A stretch of DNA of 14,285 bases from assembly GCA_046726275.1 (NCBI GenBank), contig JBKPAF010000079.1:1-14285 (forward strand), given 5' to 3'. Positions 1-6,628 of this stretch are shown here, one piece after another (the stretch's first letter is position 1; the number at the start of each line of letters is the position of its first letter). The notes under the pieces were generated by a model, which saw nothing but the letters and a program-made list of their open reading frames with translations, was not told where the DNA came from and ran no database searches. The stretch comes from DASXTW01 sp046726275. GTDB taxonomy: Bacteria > Actinomycetota > UBA4738. Made by a program: the position numbers and the translations under genes.

Positions 1-1
1 C

Positions 2-52
2 ACCCTGCTCGTGCTCGCTGTGATCGCCATGGCCACGGCCCGCTACTGGTAG
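2..52 (+). CDS. C-terminal end of an upstream protein (partial)
   Basis: Reading from base 2 gives 16 codons ending in TAG at 50-52. The peptide is TLLVLAVIAMATARYW, which is almost wholly hydrophobic and would fit the last part of a membrane helix with a short tail. Only this tail is in the window, so the protein cannot be identified. The frame is chosen because it is the hydrophobic one ending in a stop just before the non-coding gap to the next gene; chance is possible over so few codons. Confidence 0.4.
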   Translation, partial: TLLVLAVIAMATARYW

Positions 53-112
53 GGCCTCTAGCCGGCCGACTCACTCTGAATCACCGAGCAGAGCGGGCAG
101 ATCATGTCGGCC

Positions 113-118
113 TACACT
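113..118 (+). promoter_or_regulatory. -10-like hexamer, leaderless start candidate
   Basis: TACACT (TANNNT pattern) ends 8 bases before the ATG at 127. That places the expected transcription start at or next to the start codon. No Shine-Dalgarno is visible in the gap. No convincing -35 is seen, so this rests on the hexamer and its spacing. Confidence 0.4.
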
Positions 119-126
119 GCTGCCCG

Positions 127-3100
127 ATGATCGTTTGCGCGAACTGCGGGGCTGAGAACACCGATACCGCTCGGTTCTGCTCGTCGTGCGGCAAGCCCCT
201 CGTGGCTCCAGCAGCTCGTGAGACCCGCAAGGTCGTCACGGTTCTGTTCTCCGATGTCACGGGGTCGACCCGGCTGGGGGAGCGGCTGGACCCCGAGTCA
301 CTCCGCCAGATCATGGCTCGCTATTTCGAGGAGATGAAGGCAGCCCTCGAAGCCCACGGGGGAACGGTGGAGAAGTTCATCGGCGACGCGGTCATGGCCG
401 TGTTCGGCATCCCGACCCTGCACGAGGACGACGCTCTCCGAGCCGTGCGAGCCGCTATGGAGATGCGCGAGCGACTGGAGGTCCTCAACCATGACCTGGA
501 GCGGGAAAGAGGAATCGCCATCCTCACCAGGACGGGCCTGAACACCGGCGAGGTGGTGGCAGGCGATCCCGCTACCGGCCAGACCCTGGTCACTGGCGAC
601 GCGGTCAACGTCGCCGCGAGGCTCGAGCAGTCGGCCCAACCGGGCGAGGTCCTGATCGGCGAACCGACGTATCGGCTGATTCGGGACGCGGTGACGGCCG
701 AACCGGTCGAGCCCATGACCGTCAAGGGGAAGGACGAGCCGATCCCTGCCTTCAGGCTCCTCGACGTTCATCCCGAGGCAGAGGCTGTCCGCCGGCACCT
801 CGACTCCCCCATGGTCGGACGGGACCGGCAGCTCTCGCTGATGAACCAGACCTTCGAGAACGCGGCCGACGACCGAGCCTGCCACCTGTTCACCATCATC
901 GGCTCTCCCGGCGTGGGGAAGTCCCGGCTCGTGTACGAGTTCGTGTCGGGCGTCGAGGACCAGTCCACCATCCTGCGCGGACGAAGCCTTCCCTACGGCG
1001 CCGGCATCACGTACTGGCCTGTCGTGGAGATGGTGCGACAGGCCGCGGCGATCACCGACGACGATGACGTCCAAGCGGCAGATGCGAAGCTCGGCCCGCT
1101 CCTCCAAGAAGAGGACCGCGGAGCTGTGGCGGACCGACTCCTCGAAGTCATCGGCCTTCGCGATGCCACGGCGCCAGCCGAAGAGATCGCCTGGGCCTTC
1201 AGGAAGCTGCTCGAGTCGCTGGCCGATCAGCGCCAAGTGGTTGTGGTGTTCGACGACATCCATTGGGCCGAGCCGACGCTGCTCGACCTCATCGACCACG
1301 TGGCCGAGTGGTCGCGCGGCGCTCCGATCCTCGTGGTCGCGATCGCCCGGCAGGAGCTGCTCGACGTCCGGCCCGGTTGGGGTGGTGGGAAGCACAACGC
1401 CACCACGATCCAGCTCGAGCCGCTCTCCGACAGGGATTGCGAGGTCCTCGTGGAGAACCTCCTCGGGATGGCCCTGCTGCCCGAGGTCTCCAAGTCACGG
1501 ATCGCCGAAGCGGCCGAAGGGAACCCGCTGTTCGTCGAGCAGGTGCTGTCGATGCTCATCGACGATCAGCTCCTGCAGCGAGACAATGGGCACTGGGTGC
1601 CGACCGCGGACCTGACCACCATCCCCATTCCACCGACGATCCATGCGCTGCTCGCGGCGCGGCTGGACCGGCTGGGCGGCGAGGAGCGCCAGGTCATCGA
1701 GCGCGCCGCGGTCGTGGGAAAAGTCTTCTACCAGAGCGCGGTGTCGGAGCTTGCCCCGGAGCCGATCCGCCCCGCCGTGGGCGGGCACCTGATGACGCTC
1801 GTCCGCAAGGAGTTCATCCGCCCGGACCGCTCGGACATCCTCCGGGAGACGGCGTTCCGGTTCCGCCACATCCTGATCCGCGACGCCGCCTACGCGAGCA
1901 TGCCCAAGGAGACCCGGGCCCAGCTCCACGAGGCCTTCGCCGGCTGGCTCCAGCGCGTAGCCGGGGAGCGGTCCCCCGAGTTCGACGAGATCCTCGGGTA
2001 TCACCTCGAGCAGGCGTTCGGCTACCGGGAGGAGCTGGGCAACGTCGACGAGCGAGCCCGCACGCTGGCCTTACGAGCCGCCGATCATCTCGAGGCCGCC
2101 GGCCGGCGGGCGCTGAGCCGCTCCGATCTGGCCGCCGGGCAGGTCCTGTTGACCCGCGCTGTCGCGTTGCTTCCTGCCCAGGATCCCCGGCGCCTGACGC
2201 TCCTGCTCGACATCGGCTGGGCCCTCGTCGAGTTGGGCGAGTTCGCCCGGGCCGACGAGGTCATCAACGAGGTGAGGGAGGCTGCCCGAGCGGCAGACGA
2301 CCCTGCCTGGGATCTGCGAGCCGACCTGATCGAGGCGTGGCGATGGGATACGTCCGTCTCGTGGGACGAGCGGGGCGCCCTGGCGCGGCGGGCCATCCGG
2401 TTCTTCGAGGACCGCGGCGAGGAGGTAGGTCTGTTCTTCGCTCATCGGCTCCTGGCCGCCATGCACTGGACCCAGGGGCGGAGCGGGGAGTCGGCTGAGG
2501 AGCTCGCGAGAGTCATCGAGCTCTCCCGCAGGACCGGGGCCGGCCACGAGGGCTTCCTGCTGCACTGGTTGTCCGGGATCTATCTGTGGGGGACAACCCC
2601 GGTGGAGGAAGGGATCCGTCGATGCGACGAGCTGCTGGCCGAAGCGTCCGGACTGCGCCTGGCCGAGGGATCGATCCTCGTCTCCCGGGCCGTGCTCGCG
2701 GCGATGGCGGGCCGGATCGACGAGGCCCGGGCTGCAGCGGCCCGAGCCCGGCCGATACTGGAGGATCTCGGAGGGATCCTTCCGGTCAGCATCATCGGGA
2801 ACCGCCTCAGCCTGATGTACACGGTCCTCGGGGAGGACGAGCAAGTCCTGGAGACCATGCGCGGTCCTCTGGATGTGTTGGAGCGCCTGGGCGAAAAGTC
2901 CTTCTATTCAACGATGGTAGCGACGCACGGTTGGACCCTGGCCAAGATGGGGCGTTTGGACGGGGCGGAGGAATCCGCCCGGAAAGGACGGGAGGCCTCA
3001 CCACCCGACGACTGGGCCTCCCAGATCACGTGGCGAGAGGCGAGGGCGCTCGTGGAGGCCCAGCGCGGCAACCTGGAGGAAGCGGAGCGACTCGCCCGGG

Positions 3101-3300
3101 AAGCGGTCGCCTTGACCGAGGATGTGGACTACCTCCCGCAGATGGCAGACGCGTGGGAGGACCTCGGGTTCGTCCTTCGGCTGGCGGGGCGGAAGGAGGA
3201 AGCGGCCGACGCGCTCAGGGAGTCGCTGTCACTGAGGGAAGCAAAGGGCGACGTGGTTCGAGCGGCTCGTGTCCGCGAGGAATTGGCGAACCTCGCCTGA
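127..3300 (+). CDS. Zinc ribbon, class III nucleotide cyclase, AAA ATPase and TPR protein
   Basis: A 1057-residue multidomain signalling protein, probably cytoplasmic. Residues 4-21 form a zinc ribbon with C4, C7, C18 and C21. A class III adenylate/guanylate cyclase domain spans about 34-215. It keeps the two metal aspartates (D43 in FSDVTGS, D87 in FIGDAVMAVFG), a purine-selecting lysine (K83), and the transition-state pair N161 and R165 in AVNVAAR, so it should be catalytic; ATP to cAMP is the usual reaction. From about 228 there is a STAND/AAA_16-type ATPase with Walker A GSPGVGKS (K265) and Walker B VVVVFDD (D376-D377). Alpha-helical TPR-like repeats fill about 680-1055. No HTH or membrane segment is seen. 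It is monocistronic by spacing, with a probably leaderless ATG. The domain order is well known in high-GC bacteria; the ligand and partner are unknown. Confidence 0.93.
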   Translation: MIVCANCGAENTDTARFCSSCGKPLVAPAARETRKVVTVLFSDVTGSTRLGERLDPESLRQIMARYFEEMKAALEAHGGTVEKFIGDAVMAVFGIPTLHEDDALRAVRAAMEMRERLEVLNHDLERERGIAILTRTGLNTGEVVAGDPATGQTLVTGDAVNVAARLEQSAQPGEVLIGEPTYRLIRDAVTAEPVEPMTVKGKDEPIPAFRLLDVHPEAEAVRRHLDSPMVGRDRQLSLMNQTFENAADDRACHLFTIIGSPGVGKSRLVYEFVSGVEDQSTILRGRSLPYGAGITYWPVVEMVRQAAAITDDDDVQAADAKLGPLLQEEDRGAVADRLLEVIGLRDATAPAEEIAWAFRKLLESLADQRQVVVVFDDIHWAEPTLLDLIDHVAEWSRGAPILVVAIARQELLDVRPGWGGGKHNATTIQLEPLSDRDCEVLVENLLGMALLPEVSKSRIAEAAEGNPLFVEQVLSMLIDDQLLQRDNGHWVPTADLTTIPIPPTIHALLAARLDRLGGEERQVIERAAVVGKVFYQSAVSELAPEPIRPAVGGHLMTLVRKEFIRPDRSDILRETAFRFRHILIRDAAYASMPKETRAQLHEAFAGWLQRVAGERSPEFDEILGYHLEQAFGYREELGNVDERARTLALRAADHLEAAGRRALSRSDLAAGQVLLTRAVALLPAQDPRRLTLLLDIGWALVELGEFARADEVINEVREAARAADDPAWDLRADLIEAWRWDTSVSWDERGALARRAIRFFEDRGEEVGLFFAHRLLAAMHWTQGRSGESAEELARVIELSRRTGAGHEGFLLHWLSGIYLWGTTPVEEGIRRCDELLAEASGLRLAEGSILVSRAVLAAMAGRIDEARAAAARARPILEDLGGILPVSIIGNRLSLMYTVLGEDEQVLETMRGPLDVLERLGEKSFYSTMVATHGWTLAKMGRLDGAEESARKGREASPPDDWASQITWREARALVEAQRGNLEEAERLAREAVALTEDVDYLPQMADAWEDLGFVLRLAGRKEEAADALRESLSLREAKGDVVRAARVREELANLA

Positions 3301-3462
3301 GCCCTGCTCGCAAACGTCCGCAGTGTGAGTCGGCCTGTCACCAACACCAGGTTCGGTGATTGCAAAGTGGGTATCGACGATCTCGAGCCGTAGGCAGGCA
3401 CTCGAAATGCCGGACCAATTCTCGTCGGGTCGCCCCGAACCAAAGCGCCAGGGACATCGAGC

Positions 3463-3470
3463 AAAGGAGG
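3463..3470 (+). promoter_or_regulatory. Strong Shine-Dalgarno (AAAGGAGG)
   Basis: AAAGGAGG ends 4 bases before an ATG at 3475. It is close to a perfect anti-16S match and argues that translation starts around here, either at 3475 in the frame of the downstream conserved protein or at the small ORF beginning at 3497. It is the main evidence against starting the conserved protein at 3622. Confidence 0.5.
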
Positions 3471-3496
3471 GCCGATGGAGGCACGTAAGGATCATC

Positions 3497-3625
3497 ATGA
3501 GGAAGAACAAGATGAGGAGCGAGAGGTCAGCTCGGCAGATTTGGCATCACGCTCCGCCACGGAGCGTCGAGAACAAGGCGAACCGGACGACGAACGCGAT
3601 GACGAAAACCGTAATCGTGTTATGA
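3497..3625 (+). CDS. Possible small basic peptide coupled to next gene
   Basis: A 42-residue ORF starts at ATG 3497, five bases after AAGGA (3487-3491). Its TGA (3623-3625) overlaps the ATG of the next gene as ATGA, the classic arrangement for coupled translation. Its third codon positions are mostly G or C (33 of 42 by hand count), whereas the competing frame starting at 3475 has 23 of 49 over the same stretch. The product is rich in Arg, Lys and Asn and matches no family I recognise. It may be only a spurious ORF; the alternative is that the downstream gene simply starts at 3475. Confidence 0.28.
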   Translation: MRKNKMRSERSARQIWHHAPPRSVENKANRTTNAMTKTVIVL

Positions 3626-3933
3626 CCTCCACGGACCAGGACGAGTTCATCCGGGATGACACCAACCAGCCGCTCCTTCCGGACGAAGAGGGAAGCGGAT
3701 TCCGCGAGCGGTGGGAGCGGATCCAGACTTCTTTCGTCGACGAGCCGAGGAAGTCGGTTGAGGAAGCCGACCGGCTGGTGGCAGAGGTCATGCAGCGGCT
3801 GGCCAGGAGCTTCGCCGATGAGCGTTCGGACCTCGAGCAGCAATGGGATCGTGGAGAGGACGTGTCGACCGAAGACCTCCGGGTGAGCCTGCAGCGCTAT
3901 CGTGCGTTCTTCGCTCGACTCTTGGCCGCCTGA
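3622..3933 (+). CDS. Small conserved actinobacterial-type protein
   Basis: A 103-residue soluble, highly charged protein with a probably helical body. It resembles a family of uncharacterised proteins common in actinobacteria, recognised by FRERWERIQ, FVDEP, ADRLVAEVMQRLA and STEDLR...YR.FF.RLL. No enzyme motif, signal peptide or membrane segment is seen, so no function is assigned. The start at 3622 is chosen because GC-rich third positions begin here, because I recall family members beginning with a short acidic segment like this one, and because the ATG overlaps the stop of the small ORF. The alternative start at 3475, behind a strong Shine-Dalgarno, would add 49 acidic low-complexity residues with poor codon bias, giving 152 residues. 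The stop and frame are secure; the start is not. Confidence 0.8.
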   Translation: MTSTDQDEFIRDDTNQPLLPDEEGSGFRERWERIQTSFVDEPRKSVEEADRLVAEVMQRLARSFADERSDLEQQWDRGEDVSTEDLRVSLQRYRAFFARLLAA

Positions 3934-3993
3934 CACCTCCGAAGCACGGGCTCCGCAATCACGAGTTGTCCCTGCCGGGAAGCAGCTGACTGG

Positions 3994-3999
3994 CATACT
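3994..3999 (+). promoter_or_regulatory. -10-like hexamer before the second cyclase
   Basis: CATACT, preceded by TGG as in an extended -10, ends 9 bases before the ATG at 4009. There is no Shine-Dalgarno in the gap. A TTGTCC at 3966-3971 is too far away (22-base spacer) to be a standard -35. This is the same leaderless-style layout as at the other two cyclase genes. Confidence 0.33.
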
Positions 4000-4008
4000 G
4001 CCGTCGCC

Positions 4009-4782
4009 ATGACGGCGTTCGAGAGCCCCGAGGACGAGTGGCGCGCCTTCCTGACGGGTGTCCATCCGCGTCTGAACCCGCGCTCGGTCTTTCGGTTGAT
4101 CCCCTCGGGCCCGCGGTGGAAGCAGTGCCGCGCGCCGTTCGGTCCGCCAGGACGGTGGGTCATGCGTCCCCTCGGGTTCACTCCGTGGGAGAACATCTGC
4201 CGATCTGCCTGACGAAACTGGGGAGACGCGAGGACGTTGGCGCTGAGATCGAGCTCTCCCTGATGTTCGTGGACGTGCGGGGGTCGAGTCGCCTCGCGCG
4301 CACCATGAGCGCTTCGGATTTCCGCCAGCTGATGCACCGGTTCTACGAGGCGGCCACCGATGTGCTCATCGAGAACGACGCGCTCCTCGACAAGTTCGTC
4401 GGAGATCAGGCCATCGGGCTGTTCGTCCCCGGGATTGCCGGACCGGAGCACGCGAGGCGCGCCATCGATGCGGCCCGAACGCTCTTCGAGAGGACCGGGC
4501 ACGGTGCCGGAGGAGATCCGTGGATCCCGCTCGGGGCGGCCGTCCATACGGGCGCCGCGTACGTGGGAACCGTCTTCAGCCGTGGGCAGATCTCCGATTT
4601 CACGGCGCTGGGTGACGCCGTCAACGTCACCGCACACCTGTGCGCCCAAGCCGGCGTCGGCGGAGATCCTGGTGACCGAGTCGGCCGCCAGCGCGGCTGG
4701 CCTCTCGATCGAGGGACTCGAGGGACGCGATCTGTCCCTCAAGGGACTCCCCATGACGGCCCGAGTCGTTACGACCCGGTAG
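4009..4782 (+). pseudogene. Stand-alone class III cyclase with two compensating frameshifts
   Basis: Three overlapping reading segments make one 257-residue-scale protein: a cysteine-containing N-terminal region, then a class III cyclase domain. Frame 1 (from 4009) gives the N-terminus to ENICRS. One base is missing after about 4205, and frame 0 continues as CLTKLGRRED through the cyclase core (MFVDVRGS, KFVGDQ, LGDAVNV). One extra G at about 4662-4663 returns to frame 1, giving EILVTESAASAAGL and the stop at 4780-4782. As sequenced, no single ORF makes the whole protein. Key residues are also altered: the transition-state arginine is His (CAC at 4635-4637, NVTAHL instead of NVTARL), and the usual C-x2-C of the N-terminal region reads WKQC. 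These point to decay, although paired indels could also be sequencing error. The stop abuts the amidase stop on the other strand with no gap. Confidence 0.75.
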
Positions 4783-5754
4783 CTACGCCCGTTTCACCTT
4801 CAGCTTGTCGCCCGGGTGGATCAGGGTCCCAGTCAAGCCATTGAGCTTCATCAGCTCGTCGACCGACATGCCGTGCTTGGTGGCGATGGCGAACAGCGTG
4901 TCTCCTGCCTTCACCACGTAGATGTCGGACGCAGCGGAGGCCGCCGGCTGCCCCGCTTGAGGCTGTGGCTGCGGCAGCTTCTGGGGCTGCGGAGGCTTCT
5001 GGGGCCCCCCCGGTTTGCCCTGTTTCAGCGCTCGCATCTCCTTCGCCACCCGTTGCCGGAACTGATCCATTTGGACCCGTGCGGGATCGGTCTTCCGGTG
5101 AGGTGCCCACTCCTTGTGGCCGGCAAGGAATCCGGCCCCTCGCCCAAGCCGAACCAGCAGCGTCGCGAAGGCCACTTCACATGCCTGGAGCAACTCCTTC
5201 GAGAATGGCTCCCCGATCCCGTCGTTCTCCACCTCGACCCCGATCATGTACTTGTTGCCGGAGTCGACGGGGATGTTTCGCCATGGGCCGCCCAGCCCGG
5301 CGTGGTTCGCTCGACCGGCCGCCACCAGGTACATCACGCTGTCGCGACCGACCAGGATGTTGCAGAGCGGCCCGGGCAGGGGTGACCCGTCGGCCAACGT
5401 CCGCCCCTTCAGGACTGTCCCGAGCGCCGGCCTTGGACCGGAGTTCCGATTCGATGCGGTGTGGTGGAACACGACGCCGCGAGGGTCGAAGCTCACCGGC
5501 CGGCCGCGAGTTCTCCACCCCTTGACTTCCTTGACGACGAGGCCGCTCTCGCGAAGAGCCGCGGCCATCCACGCGAGCGGCAGATCGCTCAGGTCCCTGG
5601 GGGCGCTTCCGTCATCCTCGAATTCCACATCCTGCTGTGACTCGGACGCAACGCCCTCTTCGGTCAACCCGGCCTCCGCCGTCGCCTCCGGCGAATCGTC
5701 CGGCGGGAGCGGCTGTTCGTCCGTTCCTTGCTCATCATCCAGATCGTCGGCCAT
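4783..5754 (-). CDS. N-acetylmuramoyl-L-alanine amidase with C-terminal LysM
   Basis: A 323-residue zinc amidase predicted to cut the bond between N-acetylmuramic acid and L-alanine in peptidoglycan. The Amidase_2/PGRP-like domain spans about 75-240. Predicted zinc ligands are H97 (in FHHTAS), H213 (GHKEW) and D223 (RKTDP), with the catalytic-type K221 present; H213 and D223 are 10 residues apart, as in AmpD. A Pro/Gln-rich linker (about 245-276) leads to a LysM wall-binding domain (278-321, starting YVVKAGDT). Residues 1-55 are acidic and disordered, and no signal peptide or membrane helix is visible, so the export route is unclear. The domain resembles amidases of actinobacteria and the endolysins of their phages. 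The start at 5754 is preferred over 5799 because AAGGA lies just upstream and the 5799 start would overlap the divergent gene's ATG. Confidence 0.9.
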   Translation of the reverse strand: MADDLDDEQGTDEQPLPPDDSPEATAEAGLTEEGVASESQQDVEFEDDGSAPRDLSDLPLAWMAAALRESGLVVKEVKGWRTRGRPVSFDPRGVVFHHTASNRNSGPRPALGTVLKGRTLADGSPLPGPLCNILVGRDSVMYLVAAGRANHAGLGGPWRNIPVDSGNKYMIGVEVENDGIGEPFSKELLQACEVAFATLLVRLGRGAGFLAGHKEWAPHRKTDPARVQMDQFRQRVAKEMRALKQGKPGGPQKPPQPQKLPQPQPQAGQPAASAASDIYVVKAGDTLFAIATKHGMSVDELMKLNGLTGTLIHPGDKLKVKRA

Positions 5755-5797
5755 CGGTCCTTGACCCCCAGGCTGCCAATGCACCCAGAATAGGCAC

Positions 5798-6628
5798 ATG
5801 CAATCGGTATCGCCAGCGGTCGTCGAGTTCGATCCGCTCTCCTATTGGGAGCAGCGGCTCCACCAGAACTTCGACCCTTGTGGAGTGGGCTGCCTTGGCC
5901 TGTCCGAGGGCTACAACAGATGGTTGGCCCGGGTCCGAGCCACCGTTGTCCGCCGAGCTCTCCGATCGGCGTGCCGGGATTGGCGTGGGCACAACGTTCT
6001 CGACGTCGGCTCGGGCACGGGGTTCTGGATCGAGCAATGGCGTCGGCTTGGGGTAGCATCGGTCGCGGGCAGCGACTTCACCAGCGGGTCGGTGGCCCGC
6101 CTCCGCAAGCGGTGGGGCCACACCGCGATTCGAAGCATCGATATCACCGCCCATGAGTTTCCACTCGCGGGGAGGTTCGATGCCGTGTCCGCGATCGACG
6201 TCTTCTTCCACATCGTCGACGACGCCGCGTACGCTCGCGCCTGGCGGAACGTCGGGTCCCTCCTTCGGCCCGGCGGCCTGTTCGTCTTCACGGAGAACTT
6301 CCTCCGGAACGAGCCCGAACGCCGACAGCACCTGGTCAGTCGAACGCTGCGCGACATCGAGCGCCAGGCGTCCGACAGTGCATTCGAGATCCTGCTCCGA
6401 CGGCCGGTGTTCGTTCTGATGAACCGCCCCATCGACTCGGCCTCACGGCCACTGCGGCGGTGGTGGCGAACGTTGGAGCGGATCGTCTCCCACGAGCGGG
6501 CTGGTTCCGTGTTTGGAGCGGGCCTCTATCCGATCGACGTCCTCCTGACCTCGATCCTTCGCCAAGGGCCCAGCACGGAGCTCATGATCTGCCGACGACG
6601 AGCGGACGAGCCCGTTACCACGACCTGA
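5798..6628 (+). CDS. Class I SAM-dependent methyltransferase
   Basis: A 276-residue cytoplasmic methyltransferase with a Rossmann-like fold. Motif I VLDVGSGTGFW is at 67-77, the acidic residue after strand 2 is D93 (GSDF), the motif IV region is FDAVSAIDVFFH at 127-138, and the post-motif LLRPGG is at 155-160. The N-terminal segment (YWEQRL, GVGCLGLSEGYNRWL) matches a methyltransferase type often seen near polysaccharide or cell-surface genes, but no such genes are nearby, so the substrate is unknown. Its start lies 43 bases from the amidase start on the opposite strand, so the two share a very short divergent control region. Its 3' end overlaps the CHAT gene by 14 bases, tail to tail. No clear Shine-Dalgarno precedes the ATG. 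Confidence 0.88.
   Translation: MQSVSPAVVEFDPLSYWEQRLHQNFDPCGVGCLGLSEGYNRWLARVRATVVRRALRSACRDWRGHNVLDVGSGTGFWIEQWRRLGVASVAGSDFTSGSVARLRKRWGHTAIRSIDITAHEFPLAGRFDAVSAIDVFFHIVDDAAYARAWRNVGSLLRPGGLFVFTENFLRNEPERRQHLVSRTLRDIERQASDSAFEILLRRPVFVLMNRPIDSASRPLRRWWRTLERIVSHERAGSVFGAGLYPIDVLLTSILRQGPSTELMICRRRADEPVTTT

Noticed and set aside
298..1395. 365-codon minus-strand ORF under the first cyclase gene
   Set aside because: Antisense shadow of a gene with intact cyclase and Walker motifs; it has no start signal or family features.
1263..2498. 411-codon plus-strand ORF in another frame of the first gene
   Set aside because: Arg/Gly/Pro-rich product typical of an out-of-frame read in GC-rich DNA.
3338..3359. 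TCACC...GGTGA inverted repeat as a terminator after the first gene
   Set aside because: A five-base stem with a long loop and no T tract is not a convincing terminator.
4038..4844. Single ORF of 268 codons taken as a complete cyclase gene
   Set aside because: Its first 58 or so and last 50 or so codons do not fit the family, while the neighbouring frame supplies both fitting ends; the frameshifted-gene reading explains more.
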